From contig JACPXC010000059.1 in NCBI GenBank assembly GCA_016196755.1, positions 1 through 64,000 of the forward strand: 64,000 nt of DNA. Reading direction: 5' to 3'. Below, in pieces: positions 16,695 through 25,869 of the stretch (the stretch's first letter is position 1; each line of letters opens with the position of its first letter). The notes beneath the pieces were generated by a model that was not told where the DNA came from, did no database searches, and saw only the letters and a list, made by a program, of their open reading frames with translations. Source of the stretch: Elusimicrobiota bacterium (GTDB lineage Bacteria; Elusimicrobiota; Elusimicrobia; UBA1565). The translations under genes were made by a program, and so were the position numbers.

Positions 16695-16903
16695 TGATCC
16701 ATCGCCGCCTGCCGCTCCGCCTGGGCCGCATTGGCGGTCGCGGCGACGGCCTGAGCATCCTTGATCAGGTTTGCCGCGCCTTGCGCTCTCTCCTTGGCCT
16801 GGGTCTCGAGCGGCTTGGCCGTCTCCACCTTCTCCTCCATCTTAGGCGTCTTCTGGCAGGCGGTCAGGGACAGGACGGCTAGGAGAGCCATGGCTCGCTT
16901 CAT
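16691..16903 (-). CDS. Small lipoprotein
   Basis: A 70-residue protein MKRAMALLAVLSLTACQK with a lipobox (LTAC), so it is predicted to be lipidated and membrane-anchored. The mature part is Ala/Gln/Glu/Lys-rich and helical. Longer upstream frames read through the permease promoter and are rejected. The stop overlaps the next gene's ATG by four bases, implying joint expression with the GltS-like enzyme. There is no Shine-Dalgarno; a weak -10 (near 16914) may serve it. Confidence 0.7.
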   Translation of the reverse strand: MKRAMALLAVLSLTACQKTPKMEEKVETAKPLETQAKERAQGAANLIKDAQAVAATANAAQAERQAAMDQ

Positions 16904-16961
16904 AAGGAGGAGGATGTATCGGATTCCCCAAACGGTCAAGGGGATGTCATAATCTACCCCC

Positions 16962-18398
16962 ATGAGCGACACCGCCCGCCACGACGACGCCGCGCAGCTC
17001 AAAGCCCTCGGCATCACCTCCGGCTTCGAGCGCAGCATGAGCTTCTGGGAGAACTTCTCGCTGGGATTCACCTACCTCTCCCCCGTCGTCGGCGTCTACT
17101 CGGTCTTCGCGATGGCGCTCAAGGCCGGCGGACCGCCGATGTTCTGGAACTACCTGCTCGTCGGCCTCGGGCAGTTTCTCGTCTGTCTCATCTTCGGCGA
17201 GGTGGTCTCCCAGTACCCGATCGCCGGCGGCCTCTATCCCTGGACCCTGCGCCTGACGGGGAAGAAGACGGCCTGGATGGCGGCCTGGGTGTACGGCTGG
17301 GCGCTATTTACGACCGTGGCCGCCGTCGCCGTCGGCGGGGCGCCGTTCTTGGCCCAGCTCCTGGGCATCGAGCTCGGCAACTCGGCCTGCATCTGGATCG
17401 CCGTGGCGATGATAGCGGCCAGCACCGCGCTCAACGTCAGCGGCACCAAGCTCCTCGGCCGCGTGGCGATGTTCGGCTTCGTCTGCGAGCTGGCCGGCGC
17501 CATCGTCGTCGGCGGCTACCTCCTGCTCGTCGCGCGCCAACAGCCCCTGAGCATCCTCTTCGACACCGCTCCGTTCGGCTCCGGCATGGGCTACCTGCCC
17601 GCCTTCCTGGCCTCCTCGGTGGCCGCGATGTTCTGCTACTACGGCTTCGAGGCCTGCGGCGACCTGGCCGAGGAGACCCCCAACGCCGGCGTGGCCATCC
17701 CGCGCTCGATGCGCATGACGATCTATGTGGGCGGGGGCGCGGCCACCTTCGTCTGCCTGGCCCTGCTCCTGGCCCTGCCCGACCTCCAGGCCGCAATCTC
17801 GGGCGCCGACAAGGACCCGGTGGCGACGACCCTCAAGACCGCGATGGGAGAGATGGGCTTCCGGGCCGTCATCGCCGTCGTCATGGTGTCCTTCTTGTCC
17901 TGCCTCCTGAGCCTGCAGGCCGCGGCCAGCCGCCTGGTCTACGCCTTCGCGCGCGACGGGATGATCTTCGCCAGCGCCCCGCTGGCCAAGCTCTCGCCCA
18001 ACACCAAGGTCCCGGTCAACGCCCTGCTCGTCACCGGCCTGATCCCGGTCTTCATCGCCTCGATCGGCCACTGGCTGCAGGACGCGGTCAACACCATCAT
18101 CAGCTTCGCGGCCATCGGCATCTACATCGCCTTCCAGATGGTGGTGGCCTCGGCCCTGATCGCCCGCCTCAAGGGCTGGAAGCCGGCCGGCAAGTTCACG
18201 CTTGGGAGCCTCGGCACGCCGATCAACGTCGCCGCCCTGGTCTACGGCACCGGCGCCGTCGTCAACATGATCTGGCCGCGCTCGCCCAACGACCCCTGGT
18301 ACGTTAACTACGCCATGCTTGTGACGACCGCATTCGTGGTCCTCACCGGCCTGGCCTACCTGACGATGGGAAAGCCTCATAGACCCGAGTCCGCCTAG
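16962..18398 (+). CDS. APC-superfamily amino-acid/amine permease
   Basis: A 478-residue protein with about 12 hydrophobic segments. The N-terminal region FERSMSFWENFSLGFTYLSPVVGVYS, the GGLYPW motif and FCYYGFEACGDLAEETPNA are typical of amino-acid/GABA permeases of the APC superfamily. The substrate cannot be read from sequence. There is no Shine-Dalgarno; the box TAATCT (16950-16955) lies six bases from the ATG, predicting a leaderless message. It is divergent from the lipoprotein/GltS pair and followed by a small membrane protein 6 bases later. Confidence 0.88.
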   Translation: MSDTARHDDAAQLKALGITSGFERSMSFWENFSLGFTYLSPVVGVYSVFAMALKAGGPPMFWNYLLVGLGQFLVCLIFGEVVSQYPIAGGLYPWTLRLTGKKTAWMAAWVYGWALFTTVAAVAVGGAPFLAQLLGIELGNSACIWIAVAMIAASTALNVSGTKLLGRVAMFGFVCELAGAIVVGGYLLLVARQQPLSILFDTAPFGSGMGYLPAFLASSVAAMFCYYGFEACGDLAEETPNAGVAIPRSMRMTIYVGGGAATFVCLALLLALPDLQAAISGADKDPVATTLKTAMGEMGFRAVIAVVMVSFLSCLLSLQAAASRLVYAFARDGMIFASAPLAKLSPNTKVPVNALLVTGLIPVFIASIGHWLQDAVNTIISFAAIGIYIAFQMVVASALIARLKGWKPAGKFTLGSLGTPINVAALVYGTGAVVNMIWPRSPNDPWYVNYAMLVTTAFVVLTGLAYLTMGKPHRPESA

Positions 18399-18404
18399 CC
18401 GGTC

Positions 18405-18746
18405 ATGGACTCTAACGACATCATCTGGAAAACGTTCACATTTGGCTCCTTTCTCTTAATGGCCGTCATAGCCGGCATCCCGCTCGTCGCCGGCGTACTC
18501 GGCGGCTGGAAAGGAGGTCTGCGCGCCGGCCTCATCATGGGCGCGCTCTTCGTCGTCTTCGGTCTTATCCCGACTCTCACCGTTACCCCTGGGGCCGTCA
18601 CACCACTCTCCGCCAGCAACTGGGTAGGCCTTGTGCTCTTCCTAGCCGCGGTCCTTGCCGGCTCCGCCGTGCTCGGCGCGATGCTCGGCGGCGTCGGCTC
18701 GCTCCTCCGCCGTCTCCCTCTTTTCGATTCCCGTCCAAAGGGCTAA
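18405..18746 (+). CDS. Small membrane protein, unknown
   Basis: A 113-residue protein with three hydrophobic segments (about residues 13-33, 41-60 and 73-98), so it is probably an inner-membrane protein. The gap to the upstream permease stop is only 6 bases, so the two are likely cotranscribed. No motif allows a functional call. Confidence 0.6.
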   Translation: MDSNDIIWKTFTFGSFLLMAVIAGIPLVAGVLGGWKGGLRAGLIMGALFVVFGLIPTLTVTPGAVTPLSASNWVGLVLFLAAVLAGSAVLGAMLGGVGSLLRRLPLFDSRPKG

Positions 18747-18767
18747 CATCGCCCATCCGGAGGAACC

Positions 18768-18854
18768 ATGCTGAACCTTCTCCTTTCCGCCGTCCTCGCC
18801 GCCCCCGCCTTCGCGACCACCCGGCGCCGCCTGACGCTCCGCCTCGGGCCCTAA
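18768..18854 (+). CDS. Micro-ORF with signal-peptide-like start (28 residues)
   Basis: A 28-residue reading frame MLNLLLSAVLAAPAFATT followed by RRRLTLRLGP. It has a strong CGGAGGAA six bases upstream and an upstream GGGCTAACAT box, the same arrangement as at the copper amine oxidase (GGGCTACCAT then CCGGAGGG). It looks like an intact expression signal and secretion signal whose mature protein has been lost, or a genuine secreted micropeptide. Its stop overlaps the end of the convergent DUF2079 gene. Confidence 0.4.
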   Translation: MLNLLLSAVLAAPAFATTRRRLTLRLGP

Positions 18855-21001
18855 CGCAGGTTTTTCAGATTCTCCCGCGCGTCGGCGAGACCGGGATCGA
18901 GGACCAGCGCCTGCTTGAACGCGGCTTTCGCCGGCTCCTTTCGCCCGGCGAGCATATAGGCCGCCCCCAAGCTGTTGAAGACCCGCGGGTCGGCGATCAG
19001 GGAGGACACCTCGTCGAGGACCTCGACGGCCTCCCCGGGCCGGCCGGCCCGGATCAGCACGTTCCCAAGGTTGTAGCCGGCCAACGGCAGGCGCGCCAAG
19101 AGCCACGCCGCCCGCAGGTGCTGCTCGGCTCCGGCAAGCTCCCCGGCGGCCGCCAAGGCGTTGCCGAGGTTGTTGTGCCCTTGGGCCATCCCCGGACGGA
19201 GCGTTATCGCCGCACGGCCATGCTCGATCGCCGGCCCCAGCATGCCCCGCTGCATGAGGACCAGCGCGAAGGCGGCCTTCTGTTCGGCGGACTCGGGCTC
19301 GTAGCGCAGGTCGGCGGGATAGGCGGCTAAGCGCTCCCGCGCTCGAGGTGAGTCCAGGATGCGCGCGAGGTAGGGTCGGACCAGAGCGGCGCCGTCGGCG
19401 GCCGCCGGGAGCACCGCCTCCGGCGAGCGGCCGCCGCGCGGCGCGCGGGGGTCCCGCAGCAGGATCAGGGTCCCCGCCTCGGCGACCTTCTCGTAGGCCT
19501 CCCGCGCCAGAAAACCGATGAGCCGGGCTTGCTGCGCAGACGGCATGAAGATCAGCATCCCTTTGTCGACTAGGACGTATTCGGGCCGGAAAAGCATCCG
19601 GTCGAAACGGAAGGGCAGGTCCGAGAATGTGAAGAACTTCGCCTGGCTGCGGGCCGAGAGCCAGACCCCTACGTTTTCATTGGCCCAGACGCTGGCGTCC
19701 CGAGGGATCCGGGACAGCAGGGGCGGCCCGTCGTCTATGAAGTGCATGCCCAAGAACGGATTAATCCCGCGGTTGGCGTCGTGGAAGCCCCAGCTCGCCG
19801 CCGCGAGGACCAAGACGAGCAGCCAGACAACCCTCCCGCCCTCCAACATCCGTCGCCGGACGAGCGCGGCCAGGCCGCACGCCGTCGCGAAAGCCAGCGC
19901 CCCGAACGCATACGAGGCCGTCTGACCGAAGAAGATGATGTTCGGCTTGAGCAGCTGGTGCGCCGCCCCGCTGAGCAGGACGGCGAGGCCGGCGGGATCG
20001 GCCAGAGGCAGAAAGGCCATGCCGGCCAGAAGCTTCAGGACCGGGAGCAGGCGGGCGGGAGGCCAGAATATCTGGCGTAGGACCAGCTCGGGGTGGGTCA
20101 AGACGGTCGCAATCACCTCGGTCTTCGAGGCTCCAAAATGGGCGTATTGGTCCCAATAGGCCTTGTTGAGGGCGTCGCTGTGCGCGCCGACGATCCGCAT
20201 CAAGACGGCCCACAGCGCGGCGGACGCGAACACCGCGGCGGCCCCTTGAAGAAGGCGCCGGCGGTCGCGGCGGCCTTCCGAGATCATGACATAGAGGCCC
20301 ATTCCAGCCAGGAGGAAAGGAAACTGCTCCCGGGTCGTGAGGCCGAGCGCCCAGCACAGCGCCGTCCCACCCGGCCTCCCGCGATCCCAGAGCACCAGCC
20401 CCCAGAGGAACAACGGGGGGCCGAAGACGGCGTTCTCGAGCGTGGCGGCTTGGAGCTCGTGGAACGAGGGATGGGACGCCAACAGCAGCAGCGTCACCCA
20501 GCCGAGCAGGTTGGAGCCGGTCCGCCGGCGGGCGATCAGGTACGCGGCCAGAGGGGTCGACCCGACGGCCAGAGCCTGGATGAAGAGCAGCGGCAGGGCG
20601 CTCTCCCAGAGGAGGAACAGAGGCGACAAGAACAGGGGGATGAAGAACGCGAAATGAACGGTCAAGACGCTGGGCGTTCCGTCGACCGTGCAGGATAGCC
20701 AGCGGCCGCGCAGCGTCTCGGAAGCGGTGTTCGCCAGGATGGAGGTGTCCACGTGGAGCTGGAAGGCCCGGTACATGCAGGCTCTGAGGACGCAGAACCA
20801 AAGGCCGACGGCGAGCGCCGCGGCGGCCGCGGCCCGGCTCGAGCGCCGGCTCTCCAGCGAATCTATGGCGCCGGCCCATGCCGCCGCGCGGCCGCGCGCC
20901 GCCCTCGTCAGCAGCGCCGCCGCTCCCAGCCCGCAAACGACGGAGGCCGCGGTCAACAGCAGCTCATGCGCCGACCGGATGCCGCTGATGAGCCGCTCCA
21001 C
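18851..21001 (-). CDS. DUF2079 membrane protein with C-terminal TPR domain
   Basis: A 716-residue protein (738 from the ATG at 21067). The first about 420 residues contain around 11 membrane spans with the DUF2079 pattern (VDTSILANTASETLRGRWL, TREQFPFLLAGMGLYV, FFGQTASYAFGALAF), a family resembling membrane glycosyltransferases. The last about 140 residues are tetratricopeptide repeats (AIEHGRAAITLRPGMAQGHNNLGNALAAAG and following). The start is placed at GTG 21001 because TACAAT (21014-21009) lies 7 bases upstream and falls inside the longer frame. Function is uncertain; polyprenyl-linked sugar transfer is the main idea from the fold. Confidence 0.75.
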   Translation of the reverse strand: MERLISGIRSAHELLLTAASVVCGLGAAALLTRAARGRAAAWAGAIDSLESRRSSRAAAAAALAVGLWFCVLRACMYRAFQLHVDTSILANTASETLRGRWLSCTVDGTPSVLTVHFAFFIPLFLSPLFLLWESALPLLFIQALAVGSTPLAAYLIARRRTGSNLLGWVTLLLLASHPSFHELQAATLENAVFGPPLFLWGLVLWDRGRPGGTALCWALGLTTREQFPFLLAGMGLYVMISEGRRDRRRLLQGAAAVFASAALWAVLMRIVGAHSDALNKAYWDQYAHFGASKTEVIATVLTHPELVLRQIFWPPARLLPVLKLLAGMAFLPLADPAGLAVLLSGAAHQLLKPNIIFFGQTASYAFGALAFATACGLAALVRRRMLEGGRVVWLLVLVLAAASWGFHDANRGINPFLGMHFIDDGPPLLSRIPRDASVWANENVGVWLSARSQAKFFTFSDLPFRFDRMLFRPEYVLVDKGMLIFMPSAQQARLIGFLAREAYEKVAEAGTLILLRDPRAPRGGRSPEAVLPAAADGAALVRPYLARILDSPRARERLAAYPADLRYEPESAEQKAAFALVLMQRGMLGPAIEHGRAAITLRPGMAQGHNNLGNALAAAGELAGAEQHLRAAWLLARLPLAGYNLGNVLIRAGRPGEAVEVLDEVSSLIADPRVFNSLGAAYMLAGRKEPAKAAFKQALVLDPGLADARENLKNLR

Positions 21002-21148
21002 GAGCAGGATTGTATCAAAGGAGCTTCTGAGGCCCTGTACGGGATGGCCTGGGCGCCCCCCAAGCACTGGCGGTCGGCAAACCGCACCGCGACTTCGCCT
21101 GAGGATTCGCCTCGTTGCATCTCCCTTGCGGGAGTCCGTCCCGGGGCT

Positions 21149-21160
21149 TATACTCGAACC
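21149..21160 (+). promoter_or_regulatory. -10 box six bases from start codon
   Basis: TATACT (21149-21154) followed by six bases then the ATG at 21161. TTGCGG at 21126-21131 is 17 bases upstream and fits a -35 box. No Shine-Dalgarno, so a leaderless message is predicted. Confidence 0.55.
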
Positions 21161-21652
21161 ATGGCCGAACTGCCGCAGATCGGCGTCCGCGACTCCAGAC
21201 CGTCCGCTACGGCCGGAGGCTCGAGAGTTTGGAAGGCTGTCTGGAAGGGAGTGGGCGCCGGCTTTCTGGTGTGGCTCGGCTGCCGGATGCTCTCGCTGGG
21301 AATCATCTTAAGATATGGGGTCGTCGTTTTCGCCGGCGCGTTCTACTCTGGCGCGTCGGCTGGCTGGACGGCCGGTATGTATGCGGGACTGCTCACCGGC
21401 CTCCTCGTCGGCGGCCTGCTCTTGCTGGGAGCTCTGCGCGCCTCCGCCTTCTTCGCCTTCGCTCTCATCATCGCGGCGATCGCGGCCTATAGCGCCGCAG
21501 ACGCCTACGCAGGCTCTAGGTTCTGGCGGTTGGAGGACCAGCCCGGAGCGGAGATCGACGCGCCCCCCTCCCAGGGTTGGAGCCCGACCGGAGTTCTGAA
21601 CGTGCTGGTCTTTGTCCGGGATTGTCTGCGCTGGAAAAGCTGGTTTCCCTGA
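21161..21652 (+). CDS. Membrane protein, unknown
   Basis: A 163-residue protein with three to four hydrophobic segments between residues about 30 and 120, and a soluble C-terminus with Trp-rich ends. No family recognised. It starts at 21161 with a -10 box exactly six bases upstream and no Shine-Dalgarno. It lies between the divergent DUF2079 gene and the amine-oxidase operon, with 118 bases before the latter, and is probably expressed separately. Confidence 0.65.
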   Translation: MAELPQIGVRDSRPSATAGGSRVWKAVWKGVGAGFLVWLGCRMLSLGIILRYGVVVFAGAFYSGASAGWTAGMYAGLLTGLLVGGLLLLGALRASAFFAFALIIAAIAAYSAADAYAGSRFWRLEDQPGAEIDAPPSQGWSPTGVLNVLVFVRDCLRWKSWFP

Positions 21653-21770
21653 TCGGCCGCGAGCCGTAAGACGGTCCGGAACCTGTTTGCCATTCCTCTA
21701 ACGACTCCGGCAGCCCAGCCCTTTTCCACCCCCGCGCAATGGGCTACCATCCCTCCTCCGGAGGGATTCC

Positions 21771-23714
21771 ATGAAGAGCCTCGTCGTCATCATCGCCCTG
21801 GCCGCCCCCGCCTTCGCCGCCCCCCACCCCCTCGATCCCTTGAGCGCCGCCGAGTACGCCAAGGCCGTCGAAATCCTCTCGAAGGCCGGCAAGCTCAAGA
21901 GCGAGGTGCTCTTCCCGAACATGGCGCTCAACGAGCCGCCGAAGGCCGAGGTCCTGGCCTGGAAGGCCGGCGAGCCCTACCGCCGCGAGGCCTTCGCCTC
22001 GCTCTACGACCGCAAGGCCGGCAAGGCCTACGAGGCCGTCGTCGACCTGGTCAAGGGGACCGTGGCCTCGTGGAAAGCCCTGCCGGGCGTCCAGCCGCCG
22101 GTCATGTTCAGCGAGTTCGAGGAGTTGCCGAAGGTCGTCGCCGCCGACCCGCGCTGGCAGAAGGCCATGGCGCGGAGGGGCCTTACGGACATGTCGGAGG
22201 TGGCCATCGACATCTGGGCCTACGGCTCACCCGTGGAGCCAAAGGCCAAGGCCCGCCTCCTGCGCGCGCTGGCCTACTTCCGCGGCAAGGGCAAGAACTT
22301 CTACGCCCGCCCCATCGAGGGCGTCTCAGCCGTGCTCGACGCCGACGCCCGCAAGGTCCTCGAGGTCATCGACGGCGATCTCTTCCCCCTGCCGCCGAAC
22401 GCCTCGGAGCTCGACGCCGCCTCCCTGGCCCCGGCGCGCGCCGCGCTCAAGCCCCTGACCATCGCCCAGCCCGAGGGCGCCTCGTACACGCTCGACGGCC
22501 ACGAGGTGCGCTGGGACCGCTGGCGCTTCCGCTGGTCGATGCACCCGCGCGAGGGCCTGGTCCTCCACCAGGTCGCCTACGACGACAACGGCACCGTGCG
22601 GCCGGTCATGTACCGCGCCTCGCTCTCGGAGATGATGGTGCCCTACGGCCACCCCGACGGTAACTGGACCTGGCGCGCGGCCTTCGACGAGGGCGAGTAC
22701 GGCATCGGCCGCTACTCGGGCGGCCTCAAGCGCGGCGTCGAGGTCCCCGAGAACGCTCAGCTCCTCGACGCGGACTTCGTCGACGACTTCGGCAAGCCGC
22801 TCCTCAACAAGGAGGTCGTGGCCCTCTACGAGCGCGACGGCGGCATGCTCTGGAAGCACTACGACATGTACAAAGGCGGCCAGTACGGACGCCGCGGGCG
22901 CGAGCTCGTCATCGGCTTTGTGACCACCATCTCGAACTACGACTACGGCATGAGCTGGGTGTTCCGCCAGGACGGCACCCTCCGGCTCGAGGCCGACCTG
23001 ACCGGGATAATGCTGGCCAAGGGCGTCAAGGAGGCCGCCGAGGGGGCCCACGCCCACGAGGGCACCGACGCCCGCCACGCCCACCTCGTAGCCCCCAACG
23101 TGGCGGCACCCCACCACCAGCACTTCTTCAACTTCCGTCTTGACCTGGACGTCGACGGCGCCGACGGCAACCGCGCCTGGGAGCTCGACTCGCGCGCGCT
23201 CCCGCCGGGACCGTCGAACCCGGCGCTCAACGCCTTCGAGATGACCGAGACCCCCATCGCAAGCGAGCGCGAATCGGCGCGCGACCTCTCTTTCGCGGCC
23301 CAGCGCAAATGGAAGGTGACCGGCACGCGCCGCAACGGCTTGGGCGGGGCCTCGGGCTACCTCCTCATCCCGGGCGAGAACGCCCCGCCATACCTCTCGC
23401 CGGGCTCGCCGCTGTTGACCCGCGGCGGCTTCGTCAGCCGTCCGGTCTGGTTCACGCGCTACGCCGAAGGCGAGGTCTTCGCCGCGGGCTCCTATCCCAA
23501 CCTGCGGGCGAGCTCCGACGGCCTGCCGGAATGGACCAAGGCCGGCCGCTCGCTAGACGGCGTCGACCTCGTGCTCTGGCACAACGTCTGCGTCACCCAC
23601 GCCCCGCGCCCCGAGGAGTGGCCGGTCATGGCCGTCCACAAGACCGGCTTCTCGCTGATGCCCGCCGGGTTCTTCGACCGCAACCCGGCCCTCGACCTGC
23701 CGGGAGGCGAGTGA
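21771..23714 (+). CDS. Copper-containing primary-amine oxidase, exported
   Basis: A 647-residue enzyme with a signal peptide MKSLVVIIALAAPAFAAP, so it acts outside the cytoplasm. It oxidises primary amines to aldehydes with release of ammonia and hydrogen peroxide. Catalytic features are intact: catalytic base D306 in AFDEGEYG, TPQ-precursor Y390 in ISNYDYG, copper ligands H449 and H451 in HHQHFF, and H610 in CVTHAPRPEEWPVM. Length fits the family. It has a leadered start: GGGCTACCAT box at 21741-21750 and CGGAGGG before the ATG. The stop overlaps the next gene's ATG (ATGA). Preferred amine unknown. Confidence 0.92.
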   Translation: MKSLVVIIALAAPAFAAPHPLDPLSAAEYAKAVEILSKAGKLKSEVLFPNMALNEPPKAEVLAWKAGEPYRREAFASLYDRKAGKAYEAVVDLVKGTVASWKALPGVQPPVMFSEFEELPKVVAADPRWQKAMARRGLTDMSEVAIDIWAYGSPVEPKAKARLLRALAYFRGKGKNFYARPIEGVSAVLDADARKVLEVIDGDLFPLPPNASELDAASLAPARAALKPLTIAQPEGASYTLDGHEVRWDRWRFRWSMHPREGLVLHQVAYDDNGTVRPVMYRASLSEMMVPYGHPDGNWTWRAAFDEGEYGIGRYSGGLKRGVEVPENAQLLDADFVDDFGKPLLNKEVVALYERDGGMLWKHYDMYKGGQYGRRGRELVIGFVTTISNYDYGMSWVFRQDGTLRLEADLTGIMLAKGVKEAAEGAHAHEGTDARHAHLVAPNVAAPHHQHFFNFRLDLDVDGADGNRAWELDSRALPPGPSNPALNAFEMTETPIASERESARDLSFAAQRKWKVTGTRRNGLGGASGYLLIPGENAPPYLSPGSPLLTRGGFVSRPVWFTRYAEGEVFAAGSYPNLRASSDGLPEWTKAGRSLDGVDLVLWHNVCVTHAPRPEEWPVMAVHKTGFSLMPAGFFDRNPALDLPGGE

Positions 23715-25012
23715 TGAAGGCCCTGGCCCTCCTCCTGGCGCTTAGCGCTCCGGCGTCAGCCGCTCCTGATTGGGCGGCGCTCGGCCGCGAGACCAAGGAG
23801 CACCTGGTCAACCTCATCCGCATCGACACCTCGAACCCGCCCGGCAACGAGATCGCCGCCGCGTACTACCTCAAGGGCGTCCTCGACCCGGCCGGGATCG
23901 CCAATGAGATCCTGGTCGCCACCGGAACCCGCGCCTCGCTGGTCGCCCGCGTCAAGGGCGCCGGGAGCAAGAGGCCGCTCCTGCTCATCTGCCACACCGA
24001 CGTCGTGCCGGCCGAGGCCAAGGACTGGAGCGTCCCTCCGTTCGCCGCCGTCGAGAAGGACGGCTACCTCTATGGCCGCGGCGCCGGCGACATCAAGTCC
24101 ATGTGCGCGGCCGAGCTCGTCGTCCTGCTCGAGCTCAAGCGTCAGAACGCCGCCCTGGCGCGCGACGTCATCTTCCTCGCCCAGGCCGACGAGGAGAGCG
24201 GGGCCGCCGACAGCCACGCCCTTTGGCTGACCAAGAACCACGCCGCGAAGATCTCCGCCGAGCTCGGCATCAACGAGGGCGGCTTCACGCTCTGGAAGGA
24301 CGGGCGGATCGCCTCCTTCGAGCTCCAGGTGGCCGAGAAGCGCTACGTCGACCTCAAGCTCGTCGCCAGGGGCCCGACGGGCCACTCCTCGCTGCCCAAC
24401 GACAAGAACGCCGTCCACGCCCTCGTTCGCGCCGCCGCGCGGCTCTCCGAGTGGAAGGCTCCGCGCGAGCTGACTCCGGCCGCCGCCGCCACCCTCGCGG
24501 GCGGCGCCATGACGGCTGGCTCGCCCGAAGCCGAGGCGCTTCAGCGCGACACCTGCGCGGTGACCATCCTCAAGGCCGGCTACAAGTCGAACGTCGTCCC
24601 GGCCGAGGCCCAGGCCGAGGTCAACTGCCGCCTGCTCCCCGGGCGCGCGCTGGCCCCGTTCCTAGCCGAGATCAAGCGCGTCATCGCCGAGCCCGCCGTC
24701 GAGGTGCGCTACGAGGGCCCGGCGTTCGGCACGCTGGCCGACATGCCCTTCGACCACCCCTTCGTGGCCGACATCCAGGCCGCCGCGCGCGAAGCCGCCC
24801 CCGGAGCCCCGGTGCGGCCCTACATGTCGATATGGTCGACCGACGCCGGCGCCTACCGCTCGCTGGGGATCAAGGTATACGGCCTCGACCCGCCCCTGAC
24901 CCTGGAAGACGTCGAGGGCGTGCACGGCAACGACGAGCGCATCCCGCTCGCCGCGATCGAGCCCTACACGAAGCTGCTTTATCTCCTGACCCAGCGCTCG
25001 GCTGGGCGCTGA
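23714..25012 (+). CDS. M20-family metallopeptidase, exported
   Basis: A 432-residue enzyme with a signal peptide MKALALLLALSAPASAAP. M20 hallmarks: H94 and D96 in LLICHTDVVPAE, the bridging D126 in RGAGDIKSM, the catalytic E160/E161 in ADEESG, plus a lid domain from VDLKLVARGPTGHSS. These enzymes release amino acids from peptides or N-acyl amino acids with two zinc ions. It overlaps the amine oxidase stop by four bases, so the pair is translationally coupled; exported peptide or acyl-amine breakdown followed by amine oxidation would make sense but is inference. Confidence 0.9.
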   Translation: MKALALLLALSAPASAAPDWAALGRETKEHLVNLIRIDTSNPPGNEIAAAYYLKGVLDPAGIANEILVATGTRASLVARVKGAGSKRPLLLICHTDVVPAEAKDWSVPPFAAVEKDGYLYGRGAGDIKSMCAAELVVLLELKRQNAALARDVIFLAQADEESGAADSHALWLTKNHAAKISAELGINEGGFTLWKDGRIASFELQVAEKRYVDLKLVARGPTGHSSLPNDKNAVHALVRAAARLSEWKAPRELTPAAAATLAGGAMTAGSPEAEALQRDTCAVTILKAGYKSNVVPAEAQAEVNCRLLPGRALAPFLAEIKRVIAEPAVEVRYEGPAFGTLADMPFDHPFVADIQAAAREAAPGAPVRPYMSIWSTDAGAYRSLGIKVYGLDPPLTLEDVEGVHGNDERIPLAAIEPYTKLLYLLTQRSAGR

Positions 25013-25013
25013 C

Positions 25014-25427
25014 ATGAACGGGTTGATCAGCCTGGTCGCGATCGTAGTCGCGCTGGCCGCGACGGCCGCCGGCGCCGGCGAGAACGCGGAGATGCTGAAG
25101 AGGCTCTCCCGCCTTTGGGCCCAGAGCATCCCTCAGGTCGATTGCGAAGTCAACGGCGCGCCCGAGAGCCAAGACGGGATGTTGGCTTACAAGCCCGTCA
25201 CAGTCGGCGATTTCATCGCCAGCTATGTCGCGTGGTCGCTGGATGCCGGCGAGCGGAGCCGGCGTTCGATGAAATGCGAGGGGAAGGATACTTTGGAATG
25301 CACGCTTTCGTATGGGCGACTGCATAGCGACCAGGACCCGGGCTGGGACAGGATTCTATTGTTCCACGCGGATAGGAAGACGAAGAGGATCGACCCCAAG
25401 AGCCTTAGATGCGTGGATGTCCCTTGA
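25014..25427 (+). CDS. Small exported protein, unknown
   Basis: A 137-residue protein with a signal peptide (LVAIVVALAATAAGAGEN). The mature part holds four cysteines (DCEV, MKCEG, LECTL, RCVDV), probably disulfide-bonded. It starts one base after the M20 stop, third gene of the amine-oxidase operon, which ends at the terminator at 25442. No family recognised. Confidence 0.65.
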   Translation: MNGLISLVAIVVALAATAAGAGENAEMLKRLSRLWAQSIPQVDCEVNGAPESQDGMLAYKPVTVGDFIASYVAWSLDAGERSRRSMKCEGKDTLECTLSYGRLHSDQDPGWDRILLFHADRKTKRIDPKSLRCVDVP

Positions 25428-25441
25428 CCCTCGAAGCAAGA

Positions 25442-25479
25442 GGGCCGGGGGCCCTGGCGGCCCCCGGCCCTTTCTCTTT
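25442..25479 (+). terminator. Intrinsic terminator after the amine-oxidase operon
   Basis: A perfect 12-bp stem (25442-25453 with 25459-25470) closes a CTGGC loop and is followed by TTTCTCTTT. It may also end the convergent rhodanese gene. Confidence 0.85.
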
Positions 25480-25488
25480 CCGGTCCCC

Positions 25489-25842
25489 TTAGAGCGTGAC
25501 GACGGGGAAGCCGGCCTCGGTCCACTCCTGCAGTCCGCCCTCGAAGGCGAAGACGTTGGTGTAGCCTAGGGAGACGAGCTTGTCGGCCGCCTGCTTCGAC
25601 GACGGGCACTTGAGCCCGCCGCAGTAGGTCACGATGAGGGCGTCCTTCGTGGGCGCCTTCTCGTTGATCAGCGTCTCGGTCAGCGAGTCGACGGGGAGCC
25701 ACTGCGAGCCGGGGATGTTCGCCTCGGCCTTGTAGTACTCCTTGGTCAGCACGTTCCAGAGCTGGAACGTCTCCTTGTTGTCGAGCTTGTCCTTGAGGGC
25801 CTTCGCGTCGATCAGCCGGTACTTCATCGCGGTCGTAGTCAT
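25489..25842 (-). CDS. Rhodanese-like protein
   Basis: A 117-residue single-domain rhodanese. The likely active-site loop is VTYCGGLKCPSS with C74 (and C79 close by), and the N-terminal FQLWNVLTKEYYKAEANIPGS replaces the usual DVR motif. Such proteins transfer sulfane sulfur or sense sulfur and redox species. The ATG has AAGGAG nine bases upstream and a TATAAA -10 box (25869-25864). A TetR-type operator (25870-25885) sits directly upstream of the -10, so the neighbouring regulator probably represses it. Confidence 0.85.
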   Translation of the reverse strand: MTTTAMKYRLIDAKALKDKLDNKETFQLWNVLTKEYYKAEANIPGSQWLPVDSLTETLINEKAPTKDALIVTYCGGLKCPSSKQAADKLVSLGYTNVFAFEGGLQEWTEAGFPVVTL

Positions 25843-25869
25843 GTTGATTCTCCTTGCTTTATTTTTATA

